Assembly (NCBI GenBank): GCA_937894465.1
Contig: CALCRE010000114.1
Location: 1 to 54,528 of the forward strand
DNA length: 54,528 nucleotides
Reading direction: 5' to 3'
Source of the DNA: an uncultured Clostridia bacterium
GTDB lineage: Bacteria > Bacillota > Clostridia > JAAYHZ01
Shown here piece by piece: positions 25,739 through 35,405 of this stretch (position 1 is the stretch's first letter; each line of letters opens with the position of its first letter). The notes under the pieces were generated by a model, which was given only the letters and a program-made list of their open reading frames with translations, did no database searches and was not told the DNA's origin. Both the position numbers and the translations under genes were made by a program.

Positions 25739-26227
25739 TTACATCACATCCTGACCGTTAACAATTTCTTGATCATCTTCATCATATAACTTATTGGCTT
25801 TATCCTTGAATAATATACCATCGAGATGATCCAATTCATGACAAATGCAAACCGCAAAAAGCCCTTCAGCTTCATATTCGACTTCTTGACCTTTTCGATT
25901 AACAGCTTTTACCTTAACCTTTTCCGGTCTGGTCACTTCACCGGTTAACCCCGGAACGCTCAAACAACCTTCTTTACAGGTTTGCTCACCTGATTGTTCC
26001 ACAATAACAGGGTTTACCATCTCCACCGGCCCTTCACCTACGTCAATGACGACAATTCGTTTGAGCATACCTACTTGAGGTGCGGCAAGCCCCACACCTT
26101 CCGCTTCATACATGGTACTAAACATATCGTCAATTAAAACTGAAATCTTTTTATCAAACTTATCAACAGTCTTTGCTTTTTTTGTCAGTATATCATCACC
26201 GACTTTTACAATTTTTCTTATAGCCAT
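25739..26227 (-). CDS. def: Peptide deformylase
   Basis: A 162-residue metal enzyme that removes the formyl group from new proteins. All three motifs are present: GVGLAAPQVG, EGCLSVPG and CHELDHLDG (HExxH). GGAGGGG precedes the ATG. It is the first gene of the def-fmt-peptidase-rsmB-rlmN operon and has its own promoter at 26294-26322. priA, its usual upstream neighbour, is 5 kb away. Confidence 0.96.
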   Translation of the reverse strand: MAIRKIVKVGDDILTKKAKTVDKFDKKISVLIDDMFSTMYEAEGVGLAAPQVGMLKRIVVIDVGEGPVEMVNPVIVEQSGEQTCKEGCLSVPGLTGEVTRPEKVKVKAVNRKGQEVEYEAEGLFAVCICHELDHLDGILFKDKANKLYDEDDQEIVNGQDVM

Positions 26228-26293
26228 TCTTCCCCTCCGTTCAAATAAATATCGTAGCTATATCGTTAAATAATAGAATTATCTCCTATTTAT

Positions 26294-26322
26294 AATATAC
26301 CACAAAGTTGCAAAGGATACAA
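26294..26322 (-). promoter_or_regulatory. Promoter of the def operon
   Basis: On the minus strand TTGTAT (26317-26322), 17 bases and TATATT (26294-26299), giving a leader of about 60 bases. Confidence 0.6.
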
Positions 26323-26341
26323 AAACCAAATCCGAATATTA

Positions 26342-26365
26342 AAAAGGACCGGTATCGGTCCTTTT
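26342..26365 (-). terminator. Terminator after the MacB-like operon
   Basis: AAAAGGACCG and CGGTCCTTTT form a 10-bp stem with a 4-base loop and T run, about 50 bases beyond the permease stop. It separates this operon from def. Confidence 0.85.
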
Positions 26366-26415
26366 ATTCTTGTCATTCCGGTCCAATATGTTTTTGTAGT
26401 AGGTTCAGGTAGCCC

Positions 26416-27795
26416 TTACTCGGTTCTGATGGCTGTCAACGCTGTTAATTTCATAGCGCGTCTTGCCGGTGAATATCCGGAGATCAGTCCTACGAAAGTA
26501 GAAAACACAACCACAGCCAGTAACAGCCAAGAGGGTATGATGGAGATCTTATCCACCTGAACCCCGTAGCCCATCCGACCCATTAGCGCAGGAGCGAGAA
26601 ATTTATTTAGTAAAACAGATGCACCTATACTGAAAACACCTCCTACGATACCTCCGATGAAACCGATCAATCCTGATTCAATTAGGAACATGTTTTTAAT
26701 ATCCTTCAACAAACATCCCAATACCTTCATGATACCGATTTCTTTCGTTCGTTCGTAAATGGACATGACCATGGTATTGGTGATACCCAAAGCTGCTACC
26801 AATAAAGATATGGCACCGATGCCACCTAGCACTGCCTGAATCACCCTGGAGGTTTTCTGCATTTCAACCATCTGATCATTCAAGGAATAGGTTTGAAAGC
26901 CCATATCCTTGATTGCATTTTGCACATTGACAACTTCGTCAAGATCCTCGACTCGTACCTTGATTTGGTTATATATGGTTTCTTGGTTTCTTCTCCGGTT
27001 TCCTTGCATCCTCTCATTTTCCTTTATAATTTTTTTCACGTAGTCTATGTTGGCAATGGCGTACCATGAATAGTTCATAGAACCTTCCCAGGACAATAAC
27101 CCCACGCCTTCCACGTGGTATCTCTTGGGTCTTTTCCCTTCAGTGGGACTGTGCTGGGGTTCGCCATAGCTCATGTCAAATGTCATGATCAGTCGATCCT
27201 TCAAAACATTGACCGAAGGTTCGGTATCCTGTGAATAACCCCACCAATTGCTTCTTCGATCTTTGGGATTATAGAAGTTTCTAGGTACATCCGAACCGAA
27301 AACGATGGCAGTGGTATCGTTCTCCGTCAGCAGTCTCCCTTTATCCACCACAAAGTCGAAATACTCCATGGCCTCCGGATTGATACCCAGCAACTGACCC
27401 CACGCCACATAGCGACCGGATCCGAACTTGACCGATGTATCCAACATTCTCAACACCGCTTGAACACCGGGAATAGCCTCGATCTCTTCGCAAGTGGCAT
27501 CATTGAGCTTCTTGGTTTCAGAATCTCCTCCACCTCCTCCACCTCCGCTACCTCTGACACTGACCGATTTTTCCATGTAATATCCGCCTCCGTAGTAGTT
27601 ATACACTTGGATGACATTAAGACTTCCCATTCGCTCCAAGCTGCCTCTATAACTTTGATCGATACCAAAACCCAATGATAACATCAGTGTAATGGAAGCC
27701 GTGCCGATGAGAACACCTAAGATGGTCAGAACGGTTCGAACTTTCCTACGCCATAAGTTACCCAAGGCCATACGGATAAGGTCAAACTTCTTCAT
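26416..27795 (-). CDS. MacB/FtsX-type ABC transporter permease
   Basis: A 459-residue membrane protein with the MacB/LolC layout. It has an N-terminal helix (MALGNLWRRKVRTVLTILGVLIG), an extracellular domain of about 280 residues and three C-terminal helices with SIYERTKEIGIMKVLG and PARRAM. The extracellular part contains GSGGGGGGGDS, a flexible glycine linker. Its start overlaps the end of the CARDB-protein gene by 14 bases. Together with the ATPase it forms a mechanotransmission-type ABC complex; the substrate may be a lipoprotein, peptide or antibiotic. Confidence 0.9.
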   Translation of the reverse strand: MKKFDLIRMALGNLWRRKVRTVLTILGVLIGTASITLMLSLGFGIDQSYRGSLERMGSLNVIQVYNYYGGGYYMEKSVSVRGSGGGGGGGDSETKKLNDATCEEIEAIPGVQAVLRMLDTSVKFGSGRYVAWGQLLGINPEAMEYFDFVVDKGRLLTENDTTAIVFGSDVPRNFYNPKDRRSNWWGYSQDTEPSVNVLKDRLIMTFDMSYGEPQHSPTEGKRPKRYHVEGVGLLSWEGSMNYSWYAIANIDYVKKIIKENERMQGNRRRNQETIYNQIKVRVEDLDEVVNVQNAIKDMGFQTYSLNDQMVEMQKTSRVIQAVLGGIGAISLLVAALGITNTMVMSIYERTKEIGIMKVLGCLLKDIKNMFLIESGLIGFIGGIVGGVFSIGASVLLNKFLAPALMGRMGYGVQVDKISIIPSWLLLAVVVFSTFVGLISGYSPARRAMKLTALTAIRTE

Positions 27796-30247
27796 CCTCT
27801 GTCATTCCTTTCTTCTTGATCTTGCGCTTGCGGATCACAAGAATCAACACCACGATCACAATCAGTCCCGCTGCAGAAAGACCGATGATTAACCATTTTT
27901 TATTCCCTGCAGGAGGCTCCACGATCATTCCGTCTTCACCGGGATATTCTTGCCATACATCCTTAACATCACCCGGTTCCATGGGTTGGTTTTGTACTGC
28001 AGTAAATGTATATTCTTTGACCAATTCCGATTGGTTCCCCATTTCATCTTCAAAAGTCAATATCAATCTTGCAGAACATTCTCCCTCTTTATTGGGAATG
28101 ATGGTAGCCTCGAAATAGTCGCTGGAGCCCTGGTTGAAATTGCCGGCAAAATAGGACAAACCTTCTCCGGTGAAATCACCTTCTAATGTAACGAGCAAAT
28201 TATTGACTGCGCTTCTTCCCATGTTGTAGAAATCCGTATACACATAAACGGGATTTCCAATGAATGCCTGGTAGGGTAAACTCAAATCATTCACTTGTAT
28301 TCTCGGTTCCTGATAGATGGGTATACTGATGATTTCCTCAGCTTCATATTGTCTTCCGGTTTCTTCGTCTTGAACACCGTTTTCATCTTCATACTGCAAC
28401 TTTGCCGTTATTTGATAAGACTTTGTAGTCATATCCGGTTTGGCATAAAGTTTTATTTGCCTTTCCACCGCTTCTCCCGATGCAATAGCTTCGATGTAGA
28501 AAGTATTGCTGCTGGCAACAGGAGTAAAGGATCCGTCAGGAGAAATGATGGTCACTTTTATGTTCTTGGTGTCCACTTCTTTGCTGGTGTTCAGGAAAGA
28601 CAAATTCAAATTGAATTCTGATCCTGCATTCACAGTTTCCGAATCAAATCCATAATTATCAATGATGATTTTAGGAACGGTTTTAACCTTGCTCCGTTCA
28701 TTTAAAACATTCACTCCTACATAACGGGTAAGAGATTCCTTCGCTGCTCCACTACCTCGATCTACATCATATTCTACCGTCACGGGAATGGCGTAGTTTT
28801 TTGTAGCTGCTCCGTTTTGCGGTGAGAGCTTGAAGTTAAACTCCTTTGTTTGACCCGGGGATATGGAATCTATGGTGATAATACTTAAGGATTTCGGTAT
28901 GATCACACCCTCCGGATTGACTGACACCTTAACATTCTTTGTGGTAGTGGCGCCGATATTGTTAACTTTTACATAAACCGTAAACTCATTTCCCACTTCA
29001 ATGTCTTCGGAAGGAGCTGACAAACTTTCAATCTTTAATTCACCGCTGGAAGCTGTGACCGTTCCTGTGGCAAAAGGCGGAATAACGGTATGGTTTTTGG
29101 AATAGGGAGTTCCGTTTTCGTCTTTATAATCTGTCTTGACTCTCATGCTGACGATGCCGGAACTACCGTCTTTGACCTTTAAAAGAACAAATTCCACGGT
29201 TTTGGAAGCACCGCCTGCCAATGTTCCGATATTTACTTGATTTGCGGCATTTTTAATGACAAATCCGTCATCTTCATAATCCTCCAGGAACACAAGCGCA
29301 TCTCTTGCATCACTGGAGCCTTTGTTGGTAATATTCATGGTCAATTTTACTTCTTGACCGATTGCCGGTTTATCCCGATCAATCTTCACATTGTTGATCT
29401 CGGTATCCGGTTTTGTGAAAGTATTTGTAATCCGAATATTAACCGTTTCAGATGTCTGGAAGGTTTTTTGAGTGATATTGCTGAATTCATATTTGAGTGT
29501 CACCGGGTAAACACCGGGTTCAATAATTTTCGAAACATATCCTTTGAACAATACACTTTCGGTTTTCCGCGGTGCAATGGTGGAAAACTTCTTAATCTGC
29601 TTTAAATCGCTAATGGTTATGTATTTACTTAATTCACCTAAATCCAAAGAGATCTTCACATCCAGGGCAGTGTACAAGCTTATATTCGAAACAGGAAATA
29701 GCAACTCAACATCACTTCCGCCTTGAATCGTAGGTATTTTATAGTTCTCGGATATTTCCAAAACAGGGTCCATGGAGAGGGTGTATTGATCTCCCGGCAC
29801 AGCAGGCGTGGAACTGTCCACGTTGATATAAAAGGACTTGACAGCCTTTTGCTCTTCTTGCCCGTCTTTTGTATATTCAAATATCAAAACAACTTTGTTA
29901 CCGGATCCTTTGTGCATCATATTAGCCAACATGAAATTTCCGGCGTTTTCGGTTACCGGTATGTCATACAAGGTGGGAATACCGTCCGCTATGTAAAAAG
30001 CCGAACTTTCCTGATCCAGTGTGACTTTTAAATCTCGGATTTCCTTACCGCTTCTATTCTCAAACATGACTAATAAATTAAACTTTTCGTTTCTTGGTAC
30101 TTGATCCAATTTGGTGGCTCCTGACATTGCAGAAAACATGGTCACCATGATATCGGTGTCCTGCGCCGAAACCCCTCCCGGGAAAATCATTCCCGAAACC
30201 AAAAAAACAGCCAATAACAATACACTAATAAATTTTCTCACTTTCAT
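27782..30247 (-). CDS. CARDB/COG1361-like extracellular repeat protein, membrane anchored
   Basis: An 821-residue protein with a signal peptide (about 1-28), then about six beta-sandwich repeats with the CARDB pattern (for example VEVGNEFTVYVKVNNIGATT and IGQEVKLTMNITNKGSSDA), and one C-terminal helix (WLIIGLSAAGLIVIVVLILVI) before a basic tail. It is similar to the S-layer-like COG1361 proteins encoded with MacB-type ABC transporters. It sits between ATPase and permease genes and overlaps the latter. Its likely role is an extracellular partner of the transporter, such as binding or guiding substrate through the wall. Confidence 0.8.
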   Translation of the reverse strand: MKVRKFISVLLLAVFLVSGMIFPGGVSAQDTDIMVTMFSAMSGATKLDQVPRNEKFNLLVMFENRSGKEIRDLKVTLDQESSAFYIADGIPTLYDIPVTENAGNFMLANMMHKGSGNKVVLIFEYTKDGQEEQKAVKSFYINVDSSTPAVPGDQYTLSMDPVLEISENYKIPTIQGGSDVELLFPVSNISLYTALDVKISLDLGELSKYITISDLKQIKKFSTIAPRKTESVLFKGYVSKIIEPGVYPVTLKYEFSNITQKTFQTSETVNIRITNTFTKPDTEINNVKIDRDKPAIGQEVKLTMNITNKGSSDARDALVFLEDYEDDGFVIKNAANQVNIGTLAGGASKTVEFVLLKVKDGSSGIVSMRVKTDYKDENGTPYSKNHTVIPPFATGTVTASSGELKIESLSAPSEDIEVGNEFTVYVKVNNIGATTTKNVKVSVNPEGVIIPKSLSIITIDSISPGQTKEFNFKLSPQNGAATKNYAIPVTVEYDVDRGSGAAKESLTRYVGVNVLNERSKVKTVPKIIIDNYGFDSETVNAGSEFNLNLSFLNTSKEVDTKNIKVTIISPDGSFTPVASSNTFYIEAIASGEAVERQIKLYAKPDMTTKSYQITAKLQYEDENGVQDEETGRQYEAEEIISIPIYQEPRIQVNDLSLPYQAFIGNPVYVYTDFYNMGRSAVNNLLVTLEGDFTGEGLSYFAGNFNQGSSDYFEATIIPNKEGECSARLILTFEDEMGNQSELVKEYTFTAVQNQPMEPGDVKDVWQEYPGEDGMIVEPPAGNKKWLIIGLSAAGLIVIVVLILVIRKRKIKKKGMTEDEEV

Positions 30248-30256
30248 ACCCCCAAA

Positions 30257-30988
30257 TCAACTGCAAACTTCAATCTTATCGATGTCACCGTCGAGTATAT
30301 GAAATACACGATGGGCATATTTCGACACTGACAAGTCATGGGTGACAATGATCAATGTCTGATTATACTGTGTAGCCATTTCTACAATCATATCCATAAC
30401 ATCCTTGGATGTCTTTGAATCAAGGTTACCGGTTGGCTCATCAGCGAATACAATTTCCGGCTTCGCTACAAAAGCCCGGGCGATTCCCACTCTTTGTTGT
30501 TGACCGCCACTCATTTCCGAAGGCCTATGGTTTATTCTGTCTTCCAGCCCTACAGCCTTTAACATCTCCTTCGCAGCCTTGTTCCTCTTTTTTCTACCCA
30601 TTCCTTTAAAAATCAACGGCATCGCCACATTTTCCAACGCATTGGAAAATGTCATCAAATTATAGGACTGAAAAATAAATCCTATATGGTTCTGTCGAAA
30701 TAAAGCCAGCTTTTTCTCACTGAGCTTCTCCACATCCCAACCCGCTATTTTTATGGTTCCTTTTGTGGGCTTTTCCAATCCGGCCATCATATTCAATAAA
30801 GTGGACTTTCCGGAACCGGAAGTACCAAGAAAACAACATATCTCACCTTTTTTGATGGTAATATTGATGTTGTTCAATGCTACTACCGTTTCGTTACCAA
30901 CCTTGTAAATTTTCCGCAAGTCTTTAATTTCTATGATGTTTTCTTCCGCATCTTTTTTTTGACCTTTTACACTCACTACTTCTTGCAA
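30257..30988 (-). CDS. ABC transporter ATP-binding protein (MacB/LolD type)
   Basis: A 243-residue ATPase with Walker A GTSGSGKST, the Q-loop region FIFQSYNLM, signature MSGGQQQRVGIARA, Walker B IVFADEPTGNLD and the H-loop VTHD. It is of the MacB/LolD subgroup. The frame is open to 31069, but the first 27 residues have no family match. The TTG at 30986-30988, with AAGGGAG 10 bases upstream, is the better start; this choice is uncertain. It is first in the three-gene transporter operon, 9 bases before the CARDB gene. Confidence 0.88.
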   Translation of the reverse strand: MQEVVSVKGQKKDAEENIIEIKDLRKIYKVGNETVVALNNINITIKKGEICCFLGTSGSGKSTLLNMMAGLEKPTKGTIKIAGWDVEKLSEKKLALFRQNHIGFIFQSYNLMTFSNALENVAMPLIFKGMGRKKRNKAAKEMLKAVGLEDRINHRPSEMSGGQQQRVGIARAFVAKPEIVFADEPTGNLDSKTSKDVMDMIVEMATQYNQTLIIVTHDLSVSKYAHRVFHILDGDIDKIEVCS

Positions 30989-31131
30989 CGGGTTATCACT
31001 CCCTTCTATCACTTGTAACCTAAATATAATAATTTCGAAATATTTAGAATGACACATATTAGACGACACTTACTGCTAAATAGTTCCAATGTTTTAGTAC
31101 ATTTTCTCGTAAAATTCCATAAAATTTTTCC

Positions 31132-33576
31132 TTACGGATTAATATCCGTTGACAATCGATATTTTCCGGTTTTCATGTTTGTTTCCACATCCAGCCTTAT
31201 TCCGTTCATCAATCGGATTAAAGAATTCAAGTTTTTTGATTTGATGATGATTCGCCATATGTATTGATCAGCCACTCTTTCCACCGGGGCCTTAACCGGG
31301 CCTAATACTGTTGTGATTCCTTTGAGCATGTAGTTTGCGTCAATAGAGGATTTGATTCGAACAGCTATAAATTCGGCAAATTTGTCATCCTCAGATTCCA
31401 CTGTGATATATCCTAAATTGCAAAAGGGTGGATATTCCAACAATTTTCTCATATCGATCTCATATTGGAAAAAACCTTTGTAATCCTGATTTTTTGCATA
31501 TTGCACTGCATAATGATCCGGATTAAAGGTTTGAAGAATAACCTTGCCTTGTTCCTCTCCCCTCCCGGATCGTCCGGATGCTTGGAGTATCAACTGAAAA
31601 GCCTTTTCGACTGCATTGTACCCTTCATTGTACAGCATAGAGTCCACGGATAAAATGACGGACAAGGAAACATCGGGAAAATCATGACCTTTGGCCACCA
31701 TTTGGGTTCCTAAAAGTATATCAGCCTTTTTAGCGCGAAAGTCCCCCAATATCTTCCTATAGGAATCTTTTTGTGTCACTGTGTCCATGTCCATTCGCAG
31801 TATACGGATATCCGGAAAAAGCTTCATAAGCTCCTCTTCGGCCTTTTGAGTACCGATTCCGGGAATGGTTAAGCTCTTTTTCCCACACTCAGGACAATCA
31901 ACAGGCATTTTTTGCGTGTACCCGCACATATGGCAAATCAACCGATGGGAAGACTTGTGATATTTTAACGTCAGGCTACAGGAAGGGCACATTAATGCTT
32001 CCCCGCAATCGGTACATAAAACATATTGGGAATATCCCCTTCGGTTCAGCAGGATCACAGCTTGTTTGCCGGATGCAAATGTTTCCTTCAAGGCTTCCAC
32101 AGTGGCACGGGCAAACATGGAATGGTTTCCGGAAGCCAGCTCCATCCGCATGTCCGCAATTTCCACCTTCGGCATACCTCCTTCTGTTGCACGCATTGTC
32201 AATTCATGCTTATGCATTCTTTTGGTTTCACACTTGTACCAAGTGTTCACCGAAGGAGTGGCACTACCGAATAACAGCATTGCATCATTAGACTTGCATC
32301 GATACAAGGCGATCTCCAGTGCATTGTATTTAGGTGTCTTGTCCGATTTATAGGAATTTTCATGTTCCTCGTCAATAATAATCATTCCTAGACGAGGCAA
32401 AGGAGCAAACACCGCTGACCGGGCACCGATCACAATATTGATCTCTCCTTCTAAAACCGCCATCCACTGGTCATAACGCTCCCCTTGCGACAACCTGCTG
32501 TGAAACACGGCTATACCACGACGGAATCTGCTTTTAAACCGTGTCACGGTTTGTGGAGTCAGAGAAATTTCAGGTACCAAGACAATCACTTGTCGACCGG
32601 AGTTGAGCACTTTTTCTATGAGTTGCAAATAGACTTCAGTTTTACCGCTTCCGGTGATTCCATACAACAACACCGAGTGAAACCTATTTTGTCCAAACAA
32701 CTCCGATATTCCGTCAATAGCTTGTTGTTGTTGTTCATTCGGGTGTTTTTTTTCATCCCCTTCCACATGAATATCAAACAAAGGGCTTCTTGTTACCTTG
32801 ACAGTGTCATATTCGGCTAAACCGTCATCCACCAACCGATTCATCATATAATTTGAAATACCCAATGTCTTCCCGGCATCCGCAGTAGAAATATAGGGAA
32901 CTTGCATCAACACTTCAAGAAAGCGTATGTACTTGATATTCTTAAAAAAGTCACCTTTAATCAACTCATCGATCTTTTCGTCGGTAACCGCTTTTTTAAT
33001 GACCTTAGCCGTCTTTTCCCTTGCGGATTGTTGCACTTGGTCAAAGGTTTCAACCAATCCTTCTTCTTGCATCTTTTTCAACACTTCGGATAAACGGTCT
33101 ATTGACACACATTGACGCAGTTTATTGTAGGTCAATGTGTCATTGTTGTTTTTCAGAGCCTCAATCACAGGTTGAAACCGGTCGGAAAGGTTTTCGTCAC
33201 TCATTCTTCCTTTTTCGGTTAAAGATATGGTTCGGATGACTTTAACGGAAGTCCCCGGCGGCACCATGCACCGATAGGCATCCGCCCATGTACACATATA
33301 CCTGGTTTTCATCATCTTGACCAAATCCAACATTTGTTCATCCAATACAGGTTTTTCATCTATGATTCTCTTGACAGTCTTCAATTTTCCCTTAGGTTGG
33401 ATTCGAACAGTTTCCATCACCATACCCTCTGTTTCCTTGTTTGAAGCGCCAAACGGCACAATTACCCTCATGCCGGGTCGGATCCGTTCTAAAAGTTCCT
33501 CCGGTATCTTGTAATCATAAAGTTGGTCAAAGCTGTACAAAGCATGGGCGATGGCAACTTTTGCAACATCAATCAT
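31132..33576 (-). CDS. priA: Primosomal protein N' (replication restart helicase PriA)
   Basis: An 814-residue DEAH-type helicase that reloads the replisome at stalled forks. It has an N-terminal DNA-binding region (about 1-220), Walker A GITGSGKTE, DEEH, and two zinc-binding clusters within CTDCGEALMCPSC and CHMCGYTQKM...CPECG. These are followed by motifs V/VI (GTQMVAKGHDFPDV and QASGRSGRGE). Its ATG overlaps the stop of the HAD gene by 8 bases. In most Firmicutes def and fmt follow directly; here the ABC operon lies between. Confidence 0.96.
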   Translation of the reverse strand: MIDVAKVAIAHALYSFDQLYDYKIPEELLERIRPGMRVIVPFGASNKETEGMVMETVRIQPKGKLKTVKRIIDEKPVLDEQMLDLVKMMKTRYMCTWADAYRCMVPPGTSVKVIRTISLTEKGRMSDENLSDRFQPVIEALKNNNDTLTYNKLRQCVSIDRLSEVLKKMQEEGLVETFDQVQQSAREKTAKVIKKAVTDEKIDELIKGDFFKNIKYIRFLEVLMQVPYISTADAGKTLGISNYMMNRLVDDGLAEYDTVKVTRSPLFDIHVEGDEKKHPNEQQQQAIDGISELFGQNRFHSVLLYGITGSGKTEVYLQLIEKVLNSGRQVIVLVPEISLTPQTVTRFKSRFRRGIAVFHSRLSQGERYDQWMAVLEGEINIVIGARSAVFAPLPRLGMIIIDEEHENSYKSDKTPKYNALEIALYRCKSNDAMLLFGSATPSVNTWYKCETKRMHKHELTMRATEGGMPKVEIADMRMELASGNHSMFARATVEALKETFASGKQAVILLNRRGYSQYVLCTDCGEALMCPSCSLTLKYHKSSHRLICHMCGYTQKMPVDCPECGKKSLTIPGIGTQKAEEELMKLFPDIRILRMDMDTVTQKDSYRKILGDFRAKKADILLGTQMVAKGHDFPDVSLSVILSVDSMLYNEGYNAVEKAFQLILQASGRSGRGEEQGKVILQTFNPDHYAVQYAKNQDYKGFFQYEIDMRKLLEYPPFCNLGYITVESEDDKFAEFIAVRIKSSIDANYMLKGITTVLGPVKAPVERVADQYIWRIIIKSKNLNSLIRLMNGIRLDVETNMKTGKYRLSTDINP

Positions 33577-34231
33577 GATCGGCCAACCCTAACAAAAATC
33601 TTTCAATATCTTTCATCTTGTCAAATGTATAATCGGCCAAGTCGTTTTCCTGGTTACGATCCTTCGAAGAAGAAAAAGCAATACATTTCATACCGGCACT
33701 TTTGGCGGAGGTGATCCCGTTTTTGGAATCCTCCAACACAATACACAAAGCCGGATCTATTGACAATTGTTTTGCACATTCTATATAAATGTCCGGTGCC
33801 GGTTTGGTTCGGGGAATACTTTCTCCACTAATCAACAATTGAAAATACTCTCTAAGACCCAACCGGTTCAATACTTCCTTGATATACACGGTGGGCGAAG
33901 AAGATGCAACCGCCATTACAAAGTCGGTTTTCTCACCTAAAGTCTTCACCAGACTTGCGGCTCCGTCAATGGCACCAAAACCTCCTTTTCGAAAGTCCTC
34001 CAGCATAAAATCCAATTGCATACGTGTCAATTCTCCCACAGATTGGGAGAAGCCGTATTGCTTTTTTAATTGGGCAAACATTTCCTCTCCGGCTGTCCCC
34101 ATCCAAGTGTCATATTCTTCGTTGGGCATGCAAATGCCCAATGACTCCAATATTCTCATATCAACTCTTTTATAGGCCGGTTCACTGTCCACCAGGACGC
34201 CGTCCAAATCAAACAACACTGCTTTAAACAT
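33569..34231 (-). CDS. HAD family hydrolase (beta-phosphoglucomutase-like phosphatase)
   Basis: A 220-residue HAD-superfamily protein. Motif I is DLDGVLVDSEP near the N-terminus, motif II AVASSSP, motif III K in RTKPAPDIYI and motif IV VLEDSKNGI. A four-helix cap (about 15-85) makes it type I, like beta-phosphoglucomutases and sugar-phosphate phosphatases. The frame also opens at an ATG 10 codons upstream (34261), inside the end of the URO-D-like gene, but motif I then begins too late; the start used here has only a weak GAG site. It overlaps both neighbours, so it is co-translated with them. Confidence 0.85.
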   Translation of the reverse strand: MFKAVLFDLDGVLVDSEPAYKRVDMRILESLGICMPNEEYDTWMGTAGEEMFAQLKKQYGFSQSVGELTRMQLDFMLEDFRKGGFGAIDGAASLVKTLGEKTDFVMAVASSSPTVYIKEVLNRLGLREYFQLLISGESIPRTKPAPDIYIECAKQLSIDPALCIVLEDSKNGITSAKSAGMKCIAFSSSKDRNQENDLADYTFDKMKDIERFLLGLADHD

Positions 34232-34251
34232 ATCTATCTCACATTCTTTTG

Positions 34252-35322
34252 TTATTTCCATTTACATATCCGTTTCACCACATCATCCAGCATTTCTTTG
34301 TTTTTTATACCGGATATATGGTTGAACCACACCCCGTCCGGGCGTAACGACTCAAACACCAAATCCAATTCAGTCAAATCAATGTTTAAAAAGATTCCCT
34401 TACCTTTTGCCTGGATCCTACGGTAAACATCCATCCACTTTGCATATCCTTCATGGCCGGCACCGGGTACCCACTGAACCGCACCTAATTCCTTGATCTG
34501 CAATATGGAATCCAAATGACGCAGAGCGCTTATTCCGTCCAAGTGATATATGGAATGAGTGTAATAGCGACACTCCTTGACAATTCCAGGTAAGAAAAAC
34601 TCTTCGAACATATCATTGCTGATCAAATAGGAAAAATCACATGACGGGATATAGAATTTCTCCTTACTTATTCCTTGCAACCAGGATGAAACGGGCATAT
34701 CAGCTTGCTTTATCTTATTGTAAAACAACTCGTACACGTAAAAATATTCATTATAGGATCTAACCAAGGCTTTTTTCACATACTCCGGGTCATCCAATAA
34801 ATCCATGCATAAATTTGCAGGATCCCTTAAAGCCGCCAAATGATCTGCACCGGGATGAAAGTCGGTTAAACCTACAATAAAATTTCCCTTTCCGTACGCC
34901 AATAGACAATCGGTGTATCGCTCCAGAGCCTTGAACAAGGGGTGTTCCGTATTCAGTGTGCATTTATCATAATCGTTTTCCCAAAATTGCACCACCGGCT
35001 CACTCCATGTAGTTGTTTCACCGAAGTGATAAGGACAGCCACAACAAGCACTGAATATTTCCGGACCCAAGTTGGGGAACACCACCGGCATGGCATCATA
35101 AGGATACTCATAATTGCCAATCCTTATAACATCGCACTTCGCTCTATATTCAACATCCAACCATCGTTCCCTATGGCTGTCAACCTTTTTTTGCGGTATA
35201 TAAGCCTGGTTTTTCGCAGGAATCTTGACACTTACCAAAGGGCGGTCCAGTGTCTCCCCATGAAAAAAAGCTTCATAACGCGGATAGGATTCTTCAAAGT
35301 CCGGTTTGTATCGAAAGTACAC
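34252..35322 (-). CDS. Uroporphyrinogen decarboxylase-like (URO-D superfamily) protein
   Basis: A 356-residue TIM-barrel protein of the URO-D superfamily, the branch found in anaerobes outside haem synthesis (often methyltransferase-like). Segments include GLTDFHPGADHLAALRDPANL, HLDGISALRHLDSIL and AVQWVPGAGHEG; the HLDG segment would line the active site. No corrinoid-binding domain is fused. The start is GTG with AGGTG 7 bases upstream. It opens a three-gene run with the HAD gene and priA. Substrate unknown; it may act on a methylated or methoxylated compound (inference). Confidence 0.8.
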   Translation of the reverse strand: MYFRYKPDFEESYPRYEAFFHGETLDRPLVSVKIPAKNQAYIPQKKVDSHRERWLDVEYRAKCDVIRIGNYEYPYDAMPVVFPNLGPEIFSACCGCPYHFGETTTWSEPVVQFWENDYDKCTLNTEHPLFKALERYTDCLLAYGKGNFIVGLTDFHPGADHLAALRDPANLCMDLLDDPEYVKKALVRSYNEYFYVYELFYNKIKQADMPVSSWLQGISKEKFYIPSCDFSYLISNDMFEEFFLPGIVKECRYYTHSIYHLDGISALRHLDSILQIKELGAVQWVPGAGHEGYAKWMDVYRRIQAKGKGIFLNIDLTELDLVFESLRPDGVWFNHISGIKNKEMLDDVVKRICKWK

Positions 35323-35405
35323 GGTATTTCACCTACCATTTCCATATGTCTTTGTTATATATCATCCGTGAATATTATACCATACTGAAAATGGATTTTC
35401 CTTCT

